Assembly (NCBI GenBank): GCA_028023455.1
Contig: JAQFVV010006340.1
Location: forward strand, 2,401,438 to 2,465,437
From: Epiperipatus broadwayi
Taxonomy: Eukaryota > Onychophora > Udeonychophora > Euonychophora > Peripatidae
Length of the DNA stretch: 64,000 bases
Direction: 5' to 3'
Shown piece by piece: positions 24,847-37,334 of the stretch. How positions within the stretch are numbered: position 1 is the first letter of the stretch; each line of letters opens with the position of its first letter. A program made the position numbers and the translations under genes. The notes below the pieces were generated by a model. The model was not told where the DNA came from. It saw only the letters and a list, made by a program, of their open reading frames with translations, and did no database searches.

Positions 24847-25005
24847 GTAATATAAAACAAAAAAAAAGGGAAGGCTTACCTTAGTTGGCCTGTATGTCTC
24901 CTTCTTTCTTTTCAAAACAATTATCCCTACTTTATTTTTTAAAAAAGTTTAATATTACACAATTTATTCAAATACTTTATGCTTGTAAACATAATCTACA
25001 AACTG

Positions 25006-25260
25006 AACTCATAACACATATTAATATGTAGTAAGTAATAAAAAAACTGAAAAATGCTATAAAATTCAAATTATAAAAACAAAATGATGAAAATATGAGA
25101 AAGAGCTACCCCCCCCCCCAATGTGAAAATCCACAAAAAAGAAGCATATCTAAATTGAGCAATAATATTTAAATAATCAAAAAGCAATACACAAAAAATA
25201 ATTACCAAAGTCCTTTCAATCATTTTTAGTAGGCTCTTAAATGTGTTCAGCATAAAAATT
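25006..25260 (+). repeat. Arm repeat resumed after the LINE, with right target duplication
   Basis: AACTCATAACACATATTA (25006-25023) is the second target duplication. It is followed by GTAGTAAGTAAT, which also follows the unoccupied site at 26471 when read on the minus strand. A partial subrepeat with its C-run (about 25112-25121) and TTTAAATAATCAAAAA come next, in left-arm orientation. Confidence 0.7.
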
Positions 25261-25302
25261 TATTAAGAACATTATTTTGATTTAAAGTTCTCATTTTAAA
25301 TA

Positions 25303-25530
25303 GTAACAGAAGATTGAGTAATGGTAGTTATTTGGTCTAAAAAATACAGCAAAGATGGCAGAATTTTGAAGCTTTAAACACACTTGAGTAACTGAATATT
25401 AAGTAACAGTAGTTATTTGATAGCAAGATTTAAACACATTTGAATAGTAACTGAAGATTAAGTAACGATGGTTATTTTGTGTAAAAAAATACAGCAAAGA
25501 TGGCAGAATTTTGAAGCATATTTCAATGCA
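25303..25530 (+). repeat. Diverged internal tandem repeat
   Basis: TACAGCAAAGATGGCAGAAT occurs near 25346 and 25490, and AGTAAC/GGTTATTT-type phrases occur three times between. This is a short degenerate tandem array inside the composite, non-coding. Confidence 0.6.
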
Positions 25531-26459
25531 GGATTTTGAAATGTTGCCTCAATGATTGCACATATTTAATGTTGTATTCTTCTGCATCAGAAAATAATCC
25601 TTATTAACCCTGTCAAAAAATAAAAATTATCCCAACAACTTTTATTTCTAGTAGTACAAAATAATTAACACATCATAATAGAACTAAGCAGGTGTTTCAA
25701 AAGTCTAACTTTAGTTACATTTTGATTATATTTGTTTGCTTTGGAAATTACTTTTTCATGTAAAATGTCTATTACGTCATATTAATTTTGAAAGTACAAA
25801 CTGTGATTTAATATATATAATAGTGAAAAACAATTTCTTGAAACAAAAAAACTAGAAAAATCCAAATGCCTACTGTAAATGAATGAAGTAATCGGTAATT
25901 ATTTGTTGTGTATTACTTGTTAATTATTAAATATTATTAATGAATCTAGATATGCCTTCATTTGAAAACCAGAAAAAAAGTAATTGCTTTAACGATAAAT
26001 AATTTGATGTTGAAAGTCTTCTTTTAAAAGTATTTAGTTTTTTTTTTTGAAAATCTATACCAACTTTTTTGTCAATTAAAGCTATTGTGAGGGGAGAGAG
26101 AGAATTTACCTTAGTAATTAGACACCTCACATTAAAAATGTAGATGCATTTGCAACTTTGTTTAAATAAAACGTAATGAAATAGGCATCTTATATATATT
26201 TACTATGCACAGAATATTATACTAAAGTATATTTTAATGAAAATATTTTCTCTTTGGCAAACAATCATTTATTATTGGAAATAGCATTGGTATATTATAT
26301 ACGTGTGTGTGTAACATTTTTTAAATAACTCTGCTAGTGTTTGTAGATATCTTCTGTTAAATTATTTTTTTAATCTGCTGGGAATCATGAACACCGAATC
26401 TGGAACAAGGTAATTTTTCCACCTTCTCTTTTAAACTTACTATAATTATATTTAATTAC

Positions 26460-27435
26460 TTACTATGTATTAGTCTGTGTTATGAGTTATTATTATATCT
26501 GTTACTTAAATAATTTTTAAATATTGATAAGCTTTTCAATATGAACTTAGATGCATATTTATGTTGAAGGTAAATAATTTGATCTTTTCCTTTTTCCCAC
26601 TCTTTGTCCACCATGCTTCTTTACGAATTTTCAGATTTTAGGGGGGGGGGGTATCTCTTTCTCATATTTTCATGTTTTTTTTTGTTTTATTATTTGAATT
26701 TTTTAGCATTTTCTTCTTTTTTTATATAATTTGTAGTTTTCAATGTCTTTGATGGACATATATTGTCTGAGGCATTTTTATTTGTCGATTTAAGTGAAGA
26801 AATTTTGATTTTAGGGGGCGGGGGTAACTCTTGATCATATTTTAATGGTTTTTGTTTTTTTTTAATTTGAATTTTTTAGCATTTTCTTGTCTTTTTTGTA
26901 GAATTTGTAGTTTTTGGTGTATTTGCTGTACATATTTTGCCTTAGGCATTTTTATTTGTCGATTTTCAGCCACTTCCATAAAAAAATTTATCACTTGCAA
27001 TTAATCTGTGTTATGAGTTATTATTATATATGTTACTTAAATAATTTTTAAATATTGATAAGCTTTTCAATATGAACTTAGATGCATATTTATGTTGAAA
27101 GTAAATAATTTGATCTTTTCATTTTTCCCTCTCTTTGTCCACCATGCTTCTTTGTGAATTTTCAGATTTTAGGGGGGGGGATATCTCTTTCTCATATTTT
27201 CATGTTTTTTTTTGTTTTATTATTTGAATTTTTTAGCATTTTCTTGTTTTTTTTTTTTTTTTGTATAATTTGTAGTTTTTGATGTATTTGCTGTACATAT
27301 TTTGCCTTAGGCATTTTTATTTGTCAATTTTCAGCTACTTTCATAAAAAAAATTATCCCTTGCAATTTTCAGGCTGGTTGTTGATGGTGTCACAGTGCCA
27401 TCTGACAGCAGCAGTATAGTCTCCAAACTACTACC
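26460..27435 (-). repeat. Right inverted arm of the composite with two unoccupied LINE target sites
   Basis: Read on the minus strand it repeats the left arm: tip, subrepeat, AAGCATGGTGGA segment, a partial tip, two further subrepeats, then the AAGCATGGTGGA segment again. The LINE target word occurs inverted and intact at 26471-26488 (one mismatch) and 27002-27019 (exact). At both sites arm sequence continues without an insertion. Confidence 0.7.
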
Positions 27436-30256
27436 ATAAAAAGAAAAACTGGTACTGTTTAATTAACCAATGTACATCGGTTGTGGCGCTACTGATACTG
27501 TTTAATTAGCCACTGTACATTGTTTGTGGCACTGTTCCTGTGCAAAAACACAGAAATATACCATTTACATGGTCAAACTTACAGCATATAGAACAGTTGT
27601 TATATTAGCTGTTAGTAGGCATAGATGGCATTGCACACAAATATTACAGCTCACTAATGTGTTTTACAACACTATGCAAACAGCACACACTTCACATATG
27701 ACTACAGTATGATATGACAGTGTATGTAATTCAGCTGGCCATAGCTCCTTTAATGTGCATTTGAAGTAATGATCATACACTCTAGCTGATGTACTATTAC
27801 ATACTAATAATTGTAAGCCCATCCCCACGCTTCCCTACACAGCTTGGAAAGTGAAAAAAATTGCAGAAGTGTAGGGCCAAACACCATTTCCCAAAACTCA
27901 TGTAAATAGGCACATTTTCACAAGAAGAGCTACGAGACAAATCGTAAGCTCAGTTTGATCAGAGGACGATCCTTGGGATTGACAAAACCATCGTTCCCAG
28001 CCCCTGTACATTTCAGCACTACATGCTGAAATTTAATTTAATGGAATTTTATTTCATTTGGGCTGATTAGTCTGTTAATCAAGTGCTAAGAATAACATAA
28101 ATTTGTTTGAGGTTGGACATTATTTTGGAAATCATAAACTTGGTTTGATCAGAGTAATGCCTCTTTTGTACAATCCTTTGGATCTGCAAAACCACCATTT
28201 CCCACTTTGCACATTTTAGCACTCCACAGTCTCCACACTGCAATTTGATTGATTGGAATTTCATTTAATTCGGGCTGATTAGTTTGTTAATCAACTGGTT
28301 TTTTTTTTAATTTTGTTTAAACATTTCATTTACTGTTACAAAAATAATGTATATTTGTAAATAAAATAAGTGTTTGTTTTGTTTTGTCCCATCCCGGAAA
28401 TATCACATTAAAAGATTTTTGCACAGAAACAAAACGAGCACGTGATGTACAGTATCTAATTAACAAGTACTAAAAAACCTTATTTAAATTAAAATGTCTT
28501 TACAATAATAATAATAATATTTATATAAAACGTTAAATTTAGTATTAAAATGTGATAAATAATTTTAGAATTGTATTTTTGCTTTAAATATGCATAATTT
28601 TTACCTCTTGTTAACGTTTTTTGTTTTTTTTTTTTTAACAAACGTTTAGCAAATAATATTGATTTCTTGTTCAATTAATAATATATAATATTTATTATAA
28701 CTTCAGTATATATCTATTTATCGATTAATTAATATATTTCCAATCTTGATTTATATTACTATAGTTAAATATTAAAAATTTTTATGTAAGCTTATTGAAG
28801 CTCATAAATTAAATACAATGTAATTAAAATAACTTTCCAAATTTGAATATATACTTTTTTAAATGTATATGTATGTTTATGTATTCGATTCATCTGTAAG
28901 TATTATGTAAGTTATGTAAATATTCTAATATTTAATGCACAAAGCGCATGTGCATTAGCTTAGTGGCTGATTATTAATATTGCAGTTTATAAAAACATAG
29001 CACTATATAAAATAAATATCTTATTTACATATGTAAATATTCTGAATAAACTTTGTTTTATTATATTTTTATTATTTTAGGTATTCTTTTGTTCTTTCTA
29101 TTATTTTAAACTTACACACACACTGTGACACATTGTCATGTTTCCTTTTGAGCTAGTAATGGATAAAGGAGAGTCTAACACCTAAAAAACTGGGAATGGA
29201 TTTCAGCATACCTATATATGATTCTTTTTTAAAAAATGGTACCCTAATCTCCAGTAATGCAGATGCATTTTAATAAATAAATAAATATCATCTATAGTGA
29301 TAAAGGATGGATCCTCTTTGTACATAAGACATATTTGAGGGAAATACTGATAAAAATGGCTGGATACTCAGTCTGACAATCATTAGTTAGATAATAAGTT
29401 TAATATATAGGGTATATGAGCATAGACTTTTTTTAGGATTTTTAATTAAATTGCTGATTTTTTCAATATATTTATGATTTCTGATAATACTAAGATAGTT
29501 TGTTTAGCCATAATTTATTGAATTGTTGAGTCACTTTAAGTTTCAGTTAATATTTCTTTTTTCAGGCTGATCATAAATGGTAAATTATATTTTTCATTGC
29601 TTTTTACATTAAAATAGTCAGCAGTGGGATCTTTCTTCTTTTATTATTCATTGATTGTAGATTAAATATATTCATTGTATTGACTTGTGAAGGGATTCAG
29701 CAAATTCCCTAGGTAAGCTTTAGACAATGAAACATATCTTTAATGATAATGAACATTAATTCTTTTACTTTCTTACTGGAGCTAAATTTTATCAATATCT
29801 TTTTGTAATGAAACTATATATTAATGCAAAGATGAACATCCATAGAGAGGGAATTACCCACACTTACTAAGAAAATACAGACAATTGGTATTTGGTCATT
29901 TTGAACATTTTTGTTAGGATATTGAGAGTATTCTTCTTTTACTGGCAAATATATAGCTCTCTCTATTGAAGGTTGCATTTAACAATAGATTGCTTGAAAA
30001 TTATCTTTATTTTATAGTTATATGATATAAGTATCTGTATTCACTCTGCTGGACACTCCAATCTCATTCTAATTAAATATCTCATTCAATTTATAATTTA
30101 TCCATATTGCTTTTCAAAAAAAAATTTTTCAAAAATTATGCTTTCCTTGATCTCAATCTCCCAATCTCTAAAGTTATCTTACCTCTTTTAACAGATCAAT
30201 CTTTAATTACATTTTCTTTAACAAACCATAACTATAAAATTGAAAAAAAGAGTATT
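27436..30256. other. AT-rich DNA with two local duplications, no recognised gene
   Basis: At 27450-27540 a unit of about 50 bp containing TACTGTTTAATTA and TGTACAT is tandemly duplicated. At about 27955-28310 a unit of about 180 bp (TTTGATCAGAG ... GGGCTGATTAGT.TGTTAATCAA) is present twice with divergence. The remaining sequence to 30256 shows no exon, RNA gene or complete element I can name. Confidence 0.55.
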
Positions 30257-31731
30257 TGTAAACTATTCACTGTACAGCCTGCGTTTGCACTGTTTCTATG
30301 TAAAAACACAGAATAATACCACTTTCATGGCCAAACCTTATGGCTAATACATGACTAGCAATTGTATTAGCTTCTTAAGACAAGAGACAATAGATGTAGA
30401 GGTTAGAATCCACCATGGCCAATTCTTCTGCACCCCTAACCTTATGTCTAAACTAACAACACTAGACGATCATCTAGTTTACCAGTTTTTTATTGTGGCA
30501 TGAATTCCTACACATAGTAAGCAAATTTGTATTCTCACTTGAATTTAATCTGAGAGTGTGTGCACTGGAATGTTTTGCAACTGTTTGTTTGTTGATATTG
30601 ATGATTTTCTGTATTTCCCAACTGACATCTTTTGGTGTACTAGTAATTATCAGCATATTCTTGAGATTTGTCCAAGCTTTTTTTATTTGGGGGGGGGGTG
30701 TTGTTATTTGGAACCCAAACAAACTATGTCAATGTCTCTGTCAGACAATTGTAGTTGTTGGTGAAAAAGTACTGTTTCTGTCATGACTCAGACGAGAGTA
30801 ACAAAAGAAGAACAAAATGGCTACCACCATGTTCTTGCAATTGGGGGATTTCTCAAAAAAGCAAGAAAAAGATGACGCAGTTGATTTGGATTAGTCATAC
30901 ATGGTGAATAAAATTTATTCTTTGATTTAAAAGACATCTGTGTTTTGTTTGTGATTCTTTTGATCTGAAAGTTGATTAATTAACACCCACAATGTCATCA
31001 AATGTTAGGGCATTACAGCCGAGTGTGAGTGCAGAGTTGGTTGCACAGCTTCATATTCTTCTCAAATCAATAAACAACATGCTTCTTTCGGTCAGAAAAG
31101 AATCAACTCTCTTGATCGATATCTTAGTCAAAATACCAAACAATTCTTTTCATTTCTAAGCAAAGGCGGACATCTGAGGTGGAGTTTGTTAAACAGATTT
31201 GTTGTTGTTTTTTTGTTTTTGCTAAATCAATAAACAGAAACTTGCATTTTTTAACATATTCAAAAAGAAAGTGTCGATTCTCATTTTAAATAACCAAAAA
31301 AAAAAAAAAAGACGTCTGTTTACAAAAAAAAAAAAAAACTGTATATTAAAAGGTAAAAAAAAAAAAGAAAAAGAAAGTTGTGTGTAAAAATTGTGTATAT
31401 TTGAGATATTCAACAAAAAGTTAAAACTGTCCCTTATATTTTGAATTGTATTGAATCCAAACCAAAAAAAAAGACGTATGTCAAAAATTATTTACTTTTG
31501 AGATCAAAAAAAAAAAGTTAGTGTCCATTACAGATTTAAATTTATCAAATGAAAACAAAAAAAAAAAATTATGTCCAAAAAAAAATATATTAAAAGAAAA
31601 AAACTACAGCCATATGTCAAAATATGATCTATTCGAGAAAAAAATTGAGTGGCCTGGTAATGTTATATCACTCTGTTTTTGAGTAAAAACAGCACCACCA
31701 AAGGCTGCACAGTGAATACTTTACAAACACC
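30257..31731. mobile_element. TIR-bounded non-coding element
   Basis: The left end (GTAAACTATTCACTGTACAG, 30257 onward, about 75 bp) is matched in inverted orientation by the right end (CTGCACAGTGAATACTTTAC, to about 31731), including a GGCCA/TGGCC stretch at the inner limit. The interior has no transposase. It contains a (G)n run near 30690 and a degenerate A-run array with GACGTCTGT-like words at about 31290-31620. No clear target duplication could be fixed. It is probably a decayed non-autonomous DNA transposon. CACTG-like ends recall hAT elements, but this is weak. Confidence 0.5.
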
Positions 31732-32394
31732 AAAAAAAAGTAGTACCAAAAAAAAAAGAAATAAAAACTTGATTTTGTTTTGAAAAGAATTTCTATTTCA
31801 TTTTGATAATATTTAATTAAAATAATTCAGATTTGTTTTATTTCATCGTAAAAAATAGCACTCCATTTTATTTTTTCTTGAATGCAATTATAATACTTTT
31901 TTAAAAAATAAAAAGATATAAAGTACCTAGAAAAAAGAGTATTCACACATCTTATCATGATGACCTGAATTCAATTTATCCTATTTTATATTTCATCATA
32001 TACACATATTAATATTATCTTACTTTTACTTAACACTACTTATAAAAAGCTACAGTATATACCAACATTCCCAGCGATTAATATTATGTAATACATCGAG
32101 ATTAATACTCTAATTACTATATGAGAATGTGTTTGATTGTTATCTATTTGATTTTTATTTGAAAACATCTATTTGATAATAAATAAATTCATTTTCGTGA
32201 AAGAATATTAAAATAAATTTGTTTTTATCTAGTATTTTAATGCTATATGAATTTCTATTTTATAAATACTATGTAGGTATTTATTAATACCTACCAATCT
32301 GTTTATGTATGTCTATCTGCCATCATTTATATATCTGATCATTTATGTATCTGGCTATATATATATATATATATATAGCCAGATACATTAAGTT

Positions 32395-32427
<33 letters not shown>
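31732..32427. other. AT-rich DNA with AT palindromes before the gypsy LTR
   Basis: A perfect 42 bp palindrome (TGTATCTGGCTA-(TA)n-TAGCCAGATACA, 32346-32387) is followed by AAGTTACA-(TA)n that abuts the LTR start TGTAACTT, forming a second palindrome. No gene is seen. Confidence 0.65.
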
Positions 32428-32430
<3 letters not shown>

Positions 32431-35400
32431 AACTTAATAAAGATGTTCAATAAGATACAAATTTAAAATTATATTAAAATGTCAAATATTAACATTGTAA
32501 CTTAATTACATTGATCAAAAGATCCAAATATATTAAATAATGAAGAAAAGATTCAAATAAAAATATTTGGCTTAATAAACAAAAAGAAATGTTGCTTTTA
32601 TTTTATATCAAAGAGAAAAGAATTATTTAACCTGAGTAGTAGCAATAATAGTAAATAAATATTAAAATGATGAGGAGGAATAAATTAAACATATTTCTGT
32701 AATTAGATTTCTCAAGATATCACAATATCAAAAATTATAAACAAATTATTAAGAACAAACTACTATAACTCAGGTATATGGAAATCAAGTGAGGTGAGTA
32801 CACTAGTAACTCACTAAAATATCTTCTCAGGTATACAGACAGTAGATTTTATTCACTTTCATTTCTTGGTTGGATCTCAAGTGCATGTCTAAGTGAACAA
32901 CAAGTGAATATGGTCTATCTGGGCGCCACTAGGTTAGCTGGACCTAGACAAAGTTATATTTATAACTTTTTCACATGTACCAGGTTTGAATCCCTTTGGT
33001 ACCTTATTTCTTACAAAATGTATGATTTTGATTTTAGACCCATAGCACTGTATGCACTAATATTTAAGTAAACACCTAGGTAACATAAAACATCTTTAAA
33101 CTAAAGTGGAGTATATAAAATTCATTAGACAGAAATCATTTCTTAGATCTTAACATAATAAATGTGTTTCAATATTTTTTTATAAGTTTTACTAGCTCAG
33201 ATTATATTATTAATTTAGGATGGCAATTCACTCATCCTTGCATGAAATAGATGATGGGATGGTGGTTATAATAATACTAAGAAATCACTAAATACTATGA
33301 AATCAATATTTATTTATGGCCTTTAAACATTTAAACAGCTCATTAATTAAAACATGATGATGATGATGATGATGATAATGATAATGATAATGGTTTCAAC
33401 CACAGCTTTAGGACTAAGCCTAATCATAAAACTTAGTTATAAAGAAATTCATAATTATTGCTTAATTTTAGTATATCTAATTATATCTTAAATAACTAAT
33501 ATTCAACCATTGATGATGAATGATCACAACGAATAAAGACTATTATCAATAAAATACATACGCCTCATTTAATAAAACAATTTAACATTTATTAATTTAT
33601 TCCGAAAATCCACAAATAATTTAAAGACAAAAGCAAAATTTTATATGAAATAATAATGAGAACAATAATTGATTATTAGGCAATCATAATGTTACTTTTG
33701 AATTCTTCCCCCTTTCCCATCAAAAATATATACATCAATTTAGATACCCGATTTGTTAAAATGTTCCATCCACAAGAAAAGTATTTCATGAAAAAAATAT
33801 TCACTCATTGGCACACATACTTTTATAAATCTAACATGTAAGTAGAATGTTAAAAAAAATGTTAATAGAAGTGAAAGAGCAAGTTTTAAAGAACAAGTTT
33901 TAAAACATTTTTCTATCCCCCTCCCTTCTACACTCTGAAACCTATACTTTCTTAAGACAAAATAATCTAATATTTTAATACTGCTTATTCCTTCAAATTC
34001 ACTCGCAATTATACACCGGTAAAGTATTATTATGTATGTGTGTGTTTTTATTCCTGTAAAAACCAAAATATTATTTAAAACCAAAATAATAATACACAAA
34101 AAAAATTATTATGCACATTCATAATATTTCATAACTGTAAATCAATAAACAATCATAATTTTAGTACATATAAAATCATTATTAAGAAATTCTTGGTTTC
34201 AATTGATCTTGTTTGTTTTAAAAGTTCTTTAAACAAAATTATACCACTCTGTTGCTAAAATTTTACTAAGTCCCTGATATTATAAAGAAAATATATATAA
34301 AAAATTTATAGTACCAGTTCTTTGTAGCGACTTCCAATGAGTCAAATTTATCTTGTTCAATGTCTATATTTTGCATCTACCATTTCCATTTTTCCTTGGA
34401 ACAATCTCTTTCTTGAGGTGTATAATTATTTCATGATGATCATTCTATTGAGGTTATTTGCCTTAGTGGACAATTTGAAAATCATTATATTAACTTTTTT
34501 TCTCTTCCTGTCAAACATGATTCTTTTAGTGAATGAAGTACAGTAGTTGTCTTCATGTTTATAAATTTTCTTGGGTTTAAACTTAGTTACTGGAACAATT
34601 AATTGGACTTGATGATTTAACATTTATCAGTAGATTACTCTTTTCCTGATCTGCCTTCTAATGCTTGTGAATGTTTTCTTATTTCTATTTAAAAACATAT
34701 TATTTCTCTCGGTCAGTTGAAAGAAGTAGAATATTATTTTTAGACAAGGTTATGCTGGTTGATGATGAGTCTGGTAGACAGACAGAAAAATATATATTTT
34801 TCCTAGCCTGCCATCCTTATATTTTCAATATTCAAAAAAATTTAATAATAAAAAAATGATTTTTGAATTGAGATGGTTTTGTAGTGTTAAAAATGCTTGT
34901 CCTCTTTAGTTTCAAGAATTTTAGAATTCTCTATACTAATCAACTGATTTTCCAGACTGCTTTTATATCTGATTTTTTTTTCTATTTTTGACCAATTCAT
35001 TTTTTAGCTGGAAAGTGCAATCCTTTTTAGGAACATTAAAAAAAATCACACACCTGGTTTCCAGACAAACTTTTGTCTTGAAGGAAAAAATAGACTTAAT
35101 CCTTTTTTTACACCTATGTAACATCTCAAATTTGAGCTTCTTTCTTTTGATCTTAAGATGAGACATTTTTAAAATTAGACTTCTCACATCATCTCTAAGT
35201 TTTTTAACAGAAAAACAATTCTTATAATACAAAAAAATTTGTTGAGTAAGAAAAAAAATATATAACAGATTTTCTTCCTTTTCTCTCAATATTTAATAAA
35301 TGTAGATATATTTATGTGATGTAACACACACTCCATCATTCAAATCATGTATAAACTGACATTAAATAATCTAATTGCTAGCTTAGTAATTATAACCCTA

Positions 35401-35870
35401 ATATTTAAAATTAAATCCTTAGCTTTTAAATCCAAATTACAATTATAGAAAAGCAAAAATAGAAGTATAGAATAAGATATTAGAATTGATCAAGCATAGG
35501 TTAGTTTTAAAAAAAGTTTAATATCTGAAATTTAAAAGTGGCTAACTAAATAGCTTTTATAACACACACTGCCTATACATATGCAGTTATAACTTTTGCT
35601 TTTTAACAAAAAAAATTAAATATTAAATAGTTTAAATGTGTGTATTACTTTTGTTAGTTTTCTATCAACACACAAACAATTAAAGAATATAACTGTTGCC
35701 CCACTCTCTTTCTGTCTTAAGCTTTTAGAACTTGATCTTGTAGGGTTTAAACTTGGATGCCCTACAGCTTCCTTTTTTTTATAAAAATGTGATGATGATT
35801 TTTGTTTTACATTTTCTTTTATGCACATTACTACAAATTTAGCTAATGACTAAATTGTAATGGCACAACA
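32428..35870 (-). repeat. 3' LTR of the gypsy-like element (3.44 kb)
   Basis: On the element strand it starts TGTTGTGCC and ends AAGTTACA, so it has TG...CA ends, and it directly abuts the polypurine tract. It is homologous to 42887-46309 along its length, with scattered substitutions and small indels. It contains a (GAT)n-like run at about 33356-33390. The frames inside (for example 33740-34099 and 34337-34546) do not resemble proteins. Confidence 0.85.
32930..32993 (+). promoter_or_regulatory. Pol III box A/B-like pair in the left LTR
   Basis: TAGGTTAGCTGG (32930-32941) matches the box A consensus TRGCNNAGYNGG at all but one position. GGTTTGAATCC (32983-32993) matches box B GGTTCRANNCC closely. 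The 53 bp spacing is that of a tRNA gene or tRNA-derived SINE. The orientation is opposite to the retrotransposon. It may be a SINE trapped in the LTR ancestor. There is no cloverleaf that I could confirm. Confidence 0.5.
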
Positions 35871-35881
35871 TTCCCCCCTTC
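35871..35881 (-). promoter_or_regulatory. Polypurine tract of the gypsy-like element
   Basis: On the element strand GAAGGGGGGAA lies immediately before the 3' LTR (TGTTGTGCC). This is the expected position for the RNase H-resistant primer of plus-strand DNA synthesis. Confidence 0.85.
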
Positions 35882-36071
35882 GAATAAAATCATCAGCACC
35901 TTTGTTTTAACTATATCTAATAAAAAAATTCTAACTAATAAAATAACACTAATAATAATAAATAAACTAATAAAAAAATTTCTAACTACTGGTAAACATC
36001 ATCTAGATGCCTACCAAATCCCCTTTTCATTAGGAAACTTAAATATAATTTATTTGGAGATCTTTGCCAAG

Positions 36072-37334
36072 CTACTCTGCTGAAGTATAAGGGATCAAAC
36101 TCCTAGCATTATAGGTTCCCTTATTCCCATCAAGAGTAGCAAGCATAAAGGCATTCTCTTCTATTTTCTTGGTAATTTGGAATGGCCCTTCGTATAAATG
36201 CAGAAACTTTTTAAATTGGTTTCTTTGGGGGTTGCTAACATGAGGGGTGCATACCAGCACAAGATCATTGATCTTAAATGGATGTGGTTTGTTTTTGGAT
36301 TGCTTTACCCATTTTGGCCCATGAGTTTAAGTTGGACCTGAGCTTTATTAAGGTCATTGCCATTATTTATTTCCTCAAAGGTAATAGGCAAGGGGATTTT
36401 AATCAGTAAGGGTTCCTGTTTTCCATAATGCAACCTAACAGGAGGGAATCTGGTTGATTCATTACAAGTGATATTAATGAGATTTACCAATTCAGGAAGT
36501 TTATTCACCCATTGTCTATGATCATCTGGAATGTAGACTCTATAAAGTCTGCTACGCTCATGCTTAATGCACTCACAGGGGTTAGACTGTGGATTTCTTA
36601 TAAATCTCATAACATGCTTTGATGTTCTGAGCTTGAACCCATTTCTTCCAGGTCTTAGATATAAAGGCAGTGGCATAATCTGTCAAAATCACATCAGGTT
36701 TACCCACGGCTTGCAACTGGTGGTTGGAGAGGCACTTGATAACACCCTTAGCATCAGTTCAGGGCACAGCAAATGCAGAAACAAGTTTAGAAAATACATC
36801 ATATGCCACTAAAATGAACTTTTGTCGGTTATAGGTGGGGAGTGGTCCATAAAAATCAAGTGCCAACAATTGGTTAGGCCGATCCAGGATTATGGGTTGT
36901 AAAACACCGACAAATGACCTAGCATGATACTTAGTCTTGGCACAAATTGTACATTGTTTAATGATATTACTGATACTTCTATACATCTGATTCCAATAGA
37001 AGTAATCTTTTAACACATAATAAATCTTTGGAGTACCATAATGGCCATATTTGCAATGAGCATATTTTACCAATTTGTTAATGAGAATTTTAGGAATCAT
37101 GATCCTCCAAGGGTTAACATGATTAACCTTAATCTTATGCATGAGAATACCTTGATTGAACTTATGCTGGACTAAAACTTTCTTGAGAGATTTCTTGGAA
37201 CTGTGGCAGTTTATGGGATGACTCAGGATAGTGATGATTCTGCCCAATTTTAGGTCTTGTTTTTGAATCCCAGCCAAATTATGGTAATCTTTTAAGATAT
37301 CTCTCTCTAATTCAACATTAATATTATTAATCAA
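36072..37334 (-). pseudogene. Gypsy-like integrase remnant
   Basis: Three open segments (37334-36759, 36676-36305 and 36260-36072) together cover an integrase. The first has the HHCC zinc-binding module (AHCKYGH, then QCTIC) and the first catalytic Asp in LALDFYG. The second Asp lies in an out-of-frame stretch near 36685 (ILTDYA). The catalytic Glu is in the NPCECI stretch at the start of the second segment. The last segment resembles the C-terminal domain (YEGPFQI, ARSLIPY). Integrase joins the DNA copy to the host genome. At least two frame breaks make this copy non-functional. Confidence 0.8.

Larger units (their letters stand above)
18424..25005 (-). mobile_element. APE-type non-LTR retrotransposon (LINE), near full length
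   Basis: A 6.6 kb element lies on the minus strand between 18 bp target duplications. From its 5' end (25005) it has a leader of about 160 nt, ORF1 (24846 to 21834, with frameshifts), ORF2 (21841 to 18594, with one frameshift) and a 3' UTR of about 170 nt. I see no clean poly(A) tail at the 3' end. ORF2 contains the APE endonuclease, reverse transcriptase and a C-terminal CCHC motif, in the order typical of APE LINE families. Two-ORF layout plus zinc knuckles in ORF1 is shared by several clades (Tx1/L1, I, Jockey, CR1), and I cannot place it without a tree. The frameshifts mean this copy is probably inactive. Confidence 0.85.
17519..27435. mobile_element. Composite element with long terminal inverted arms enclosing a LINE
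   Basis: The left end GGTAGTAGTTTGGAGAC (17519 onward) and the right end ...CTCCAAACTACTACC (to 27435) are reverse complements. The inversion continues inward through an approximately 55 bp tip including GATGGCACTGTGACACC or its equivalent. It then runs through A-rich subrepeats and a segment containing AAGCATGGTGGA. The arms are roughly 0.9 kb (left, 17519-18423) and 1 kb (right, about 26460-27435). The only coding sequence inside is the LINE at 18424-25005, whose insertion site lies in the left arm. No transposase is visible, so the outer element would be non-autonomous. No obvious target duplication flanks 17519/27435. Confidence 0.7.

Noticed and set aside
26384-26405. GAACACCGAATC shared with 63971-63982
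   Set aside because: A 12-base match with little flanking similarity is not enough to call a repeat.
33740-35289. Several 60-119 codon frames in the gypsy LTR (also in the other LTR)
   Set aside because: They are AT-driven, without domains, only partly conserved between the two LTRs and on both strands.
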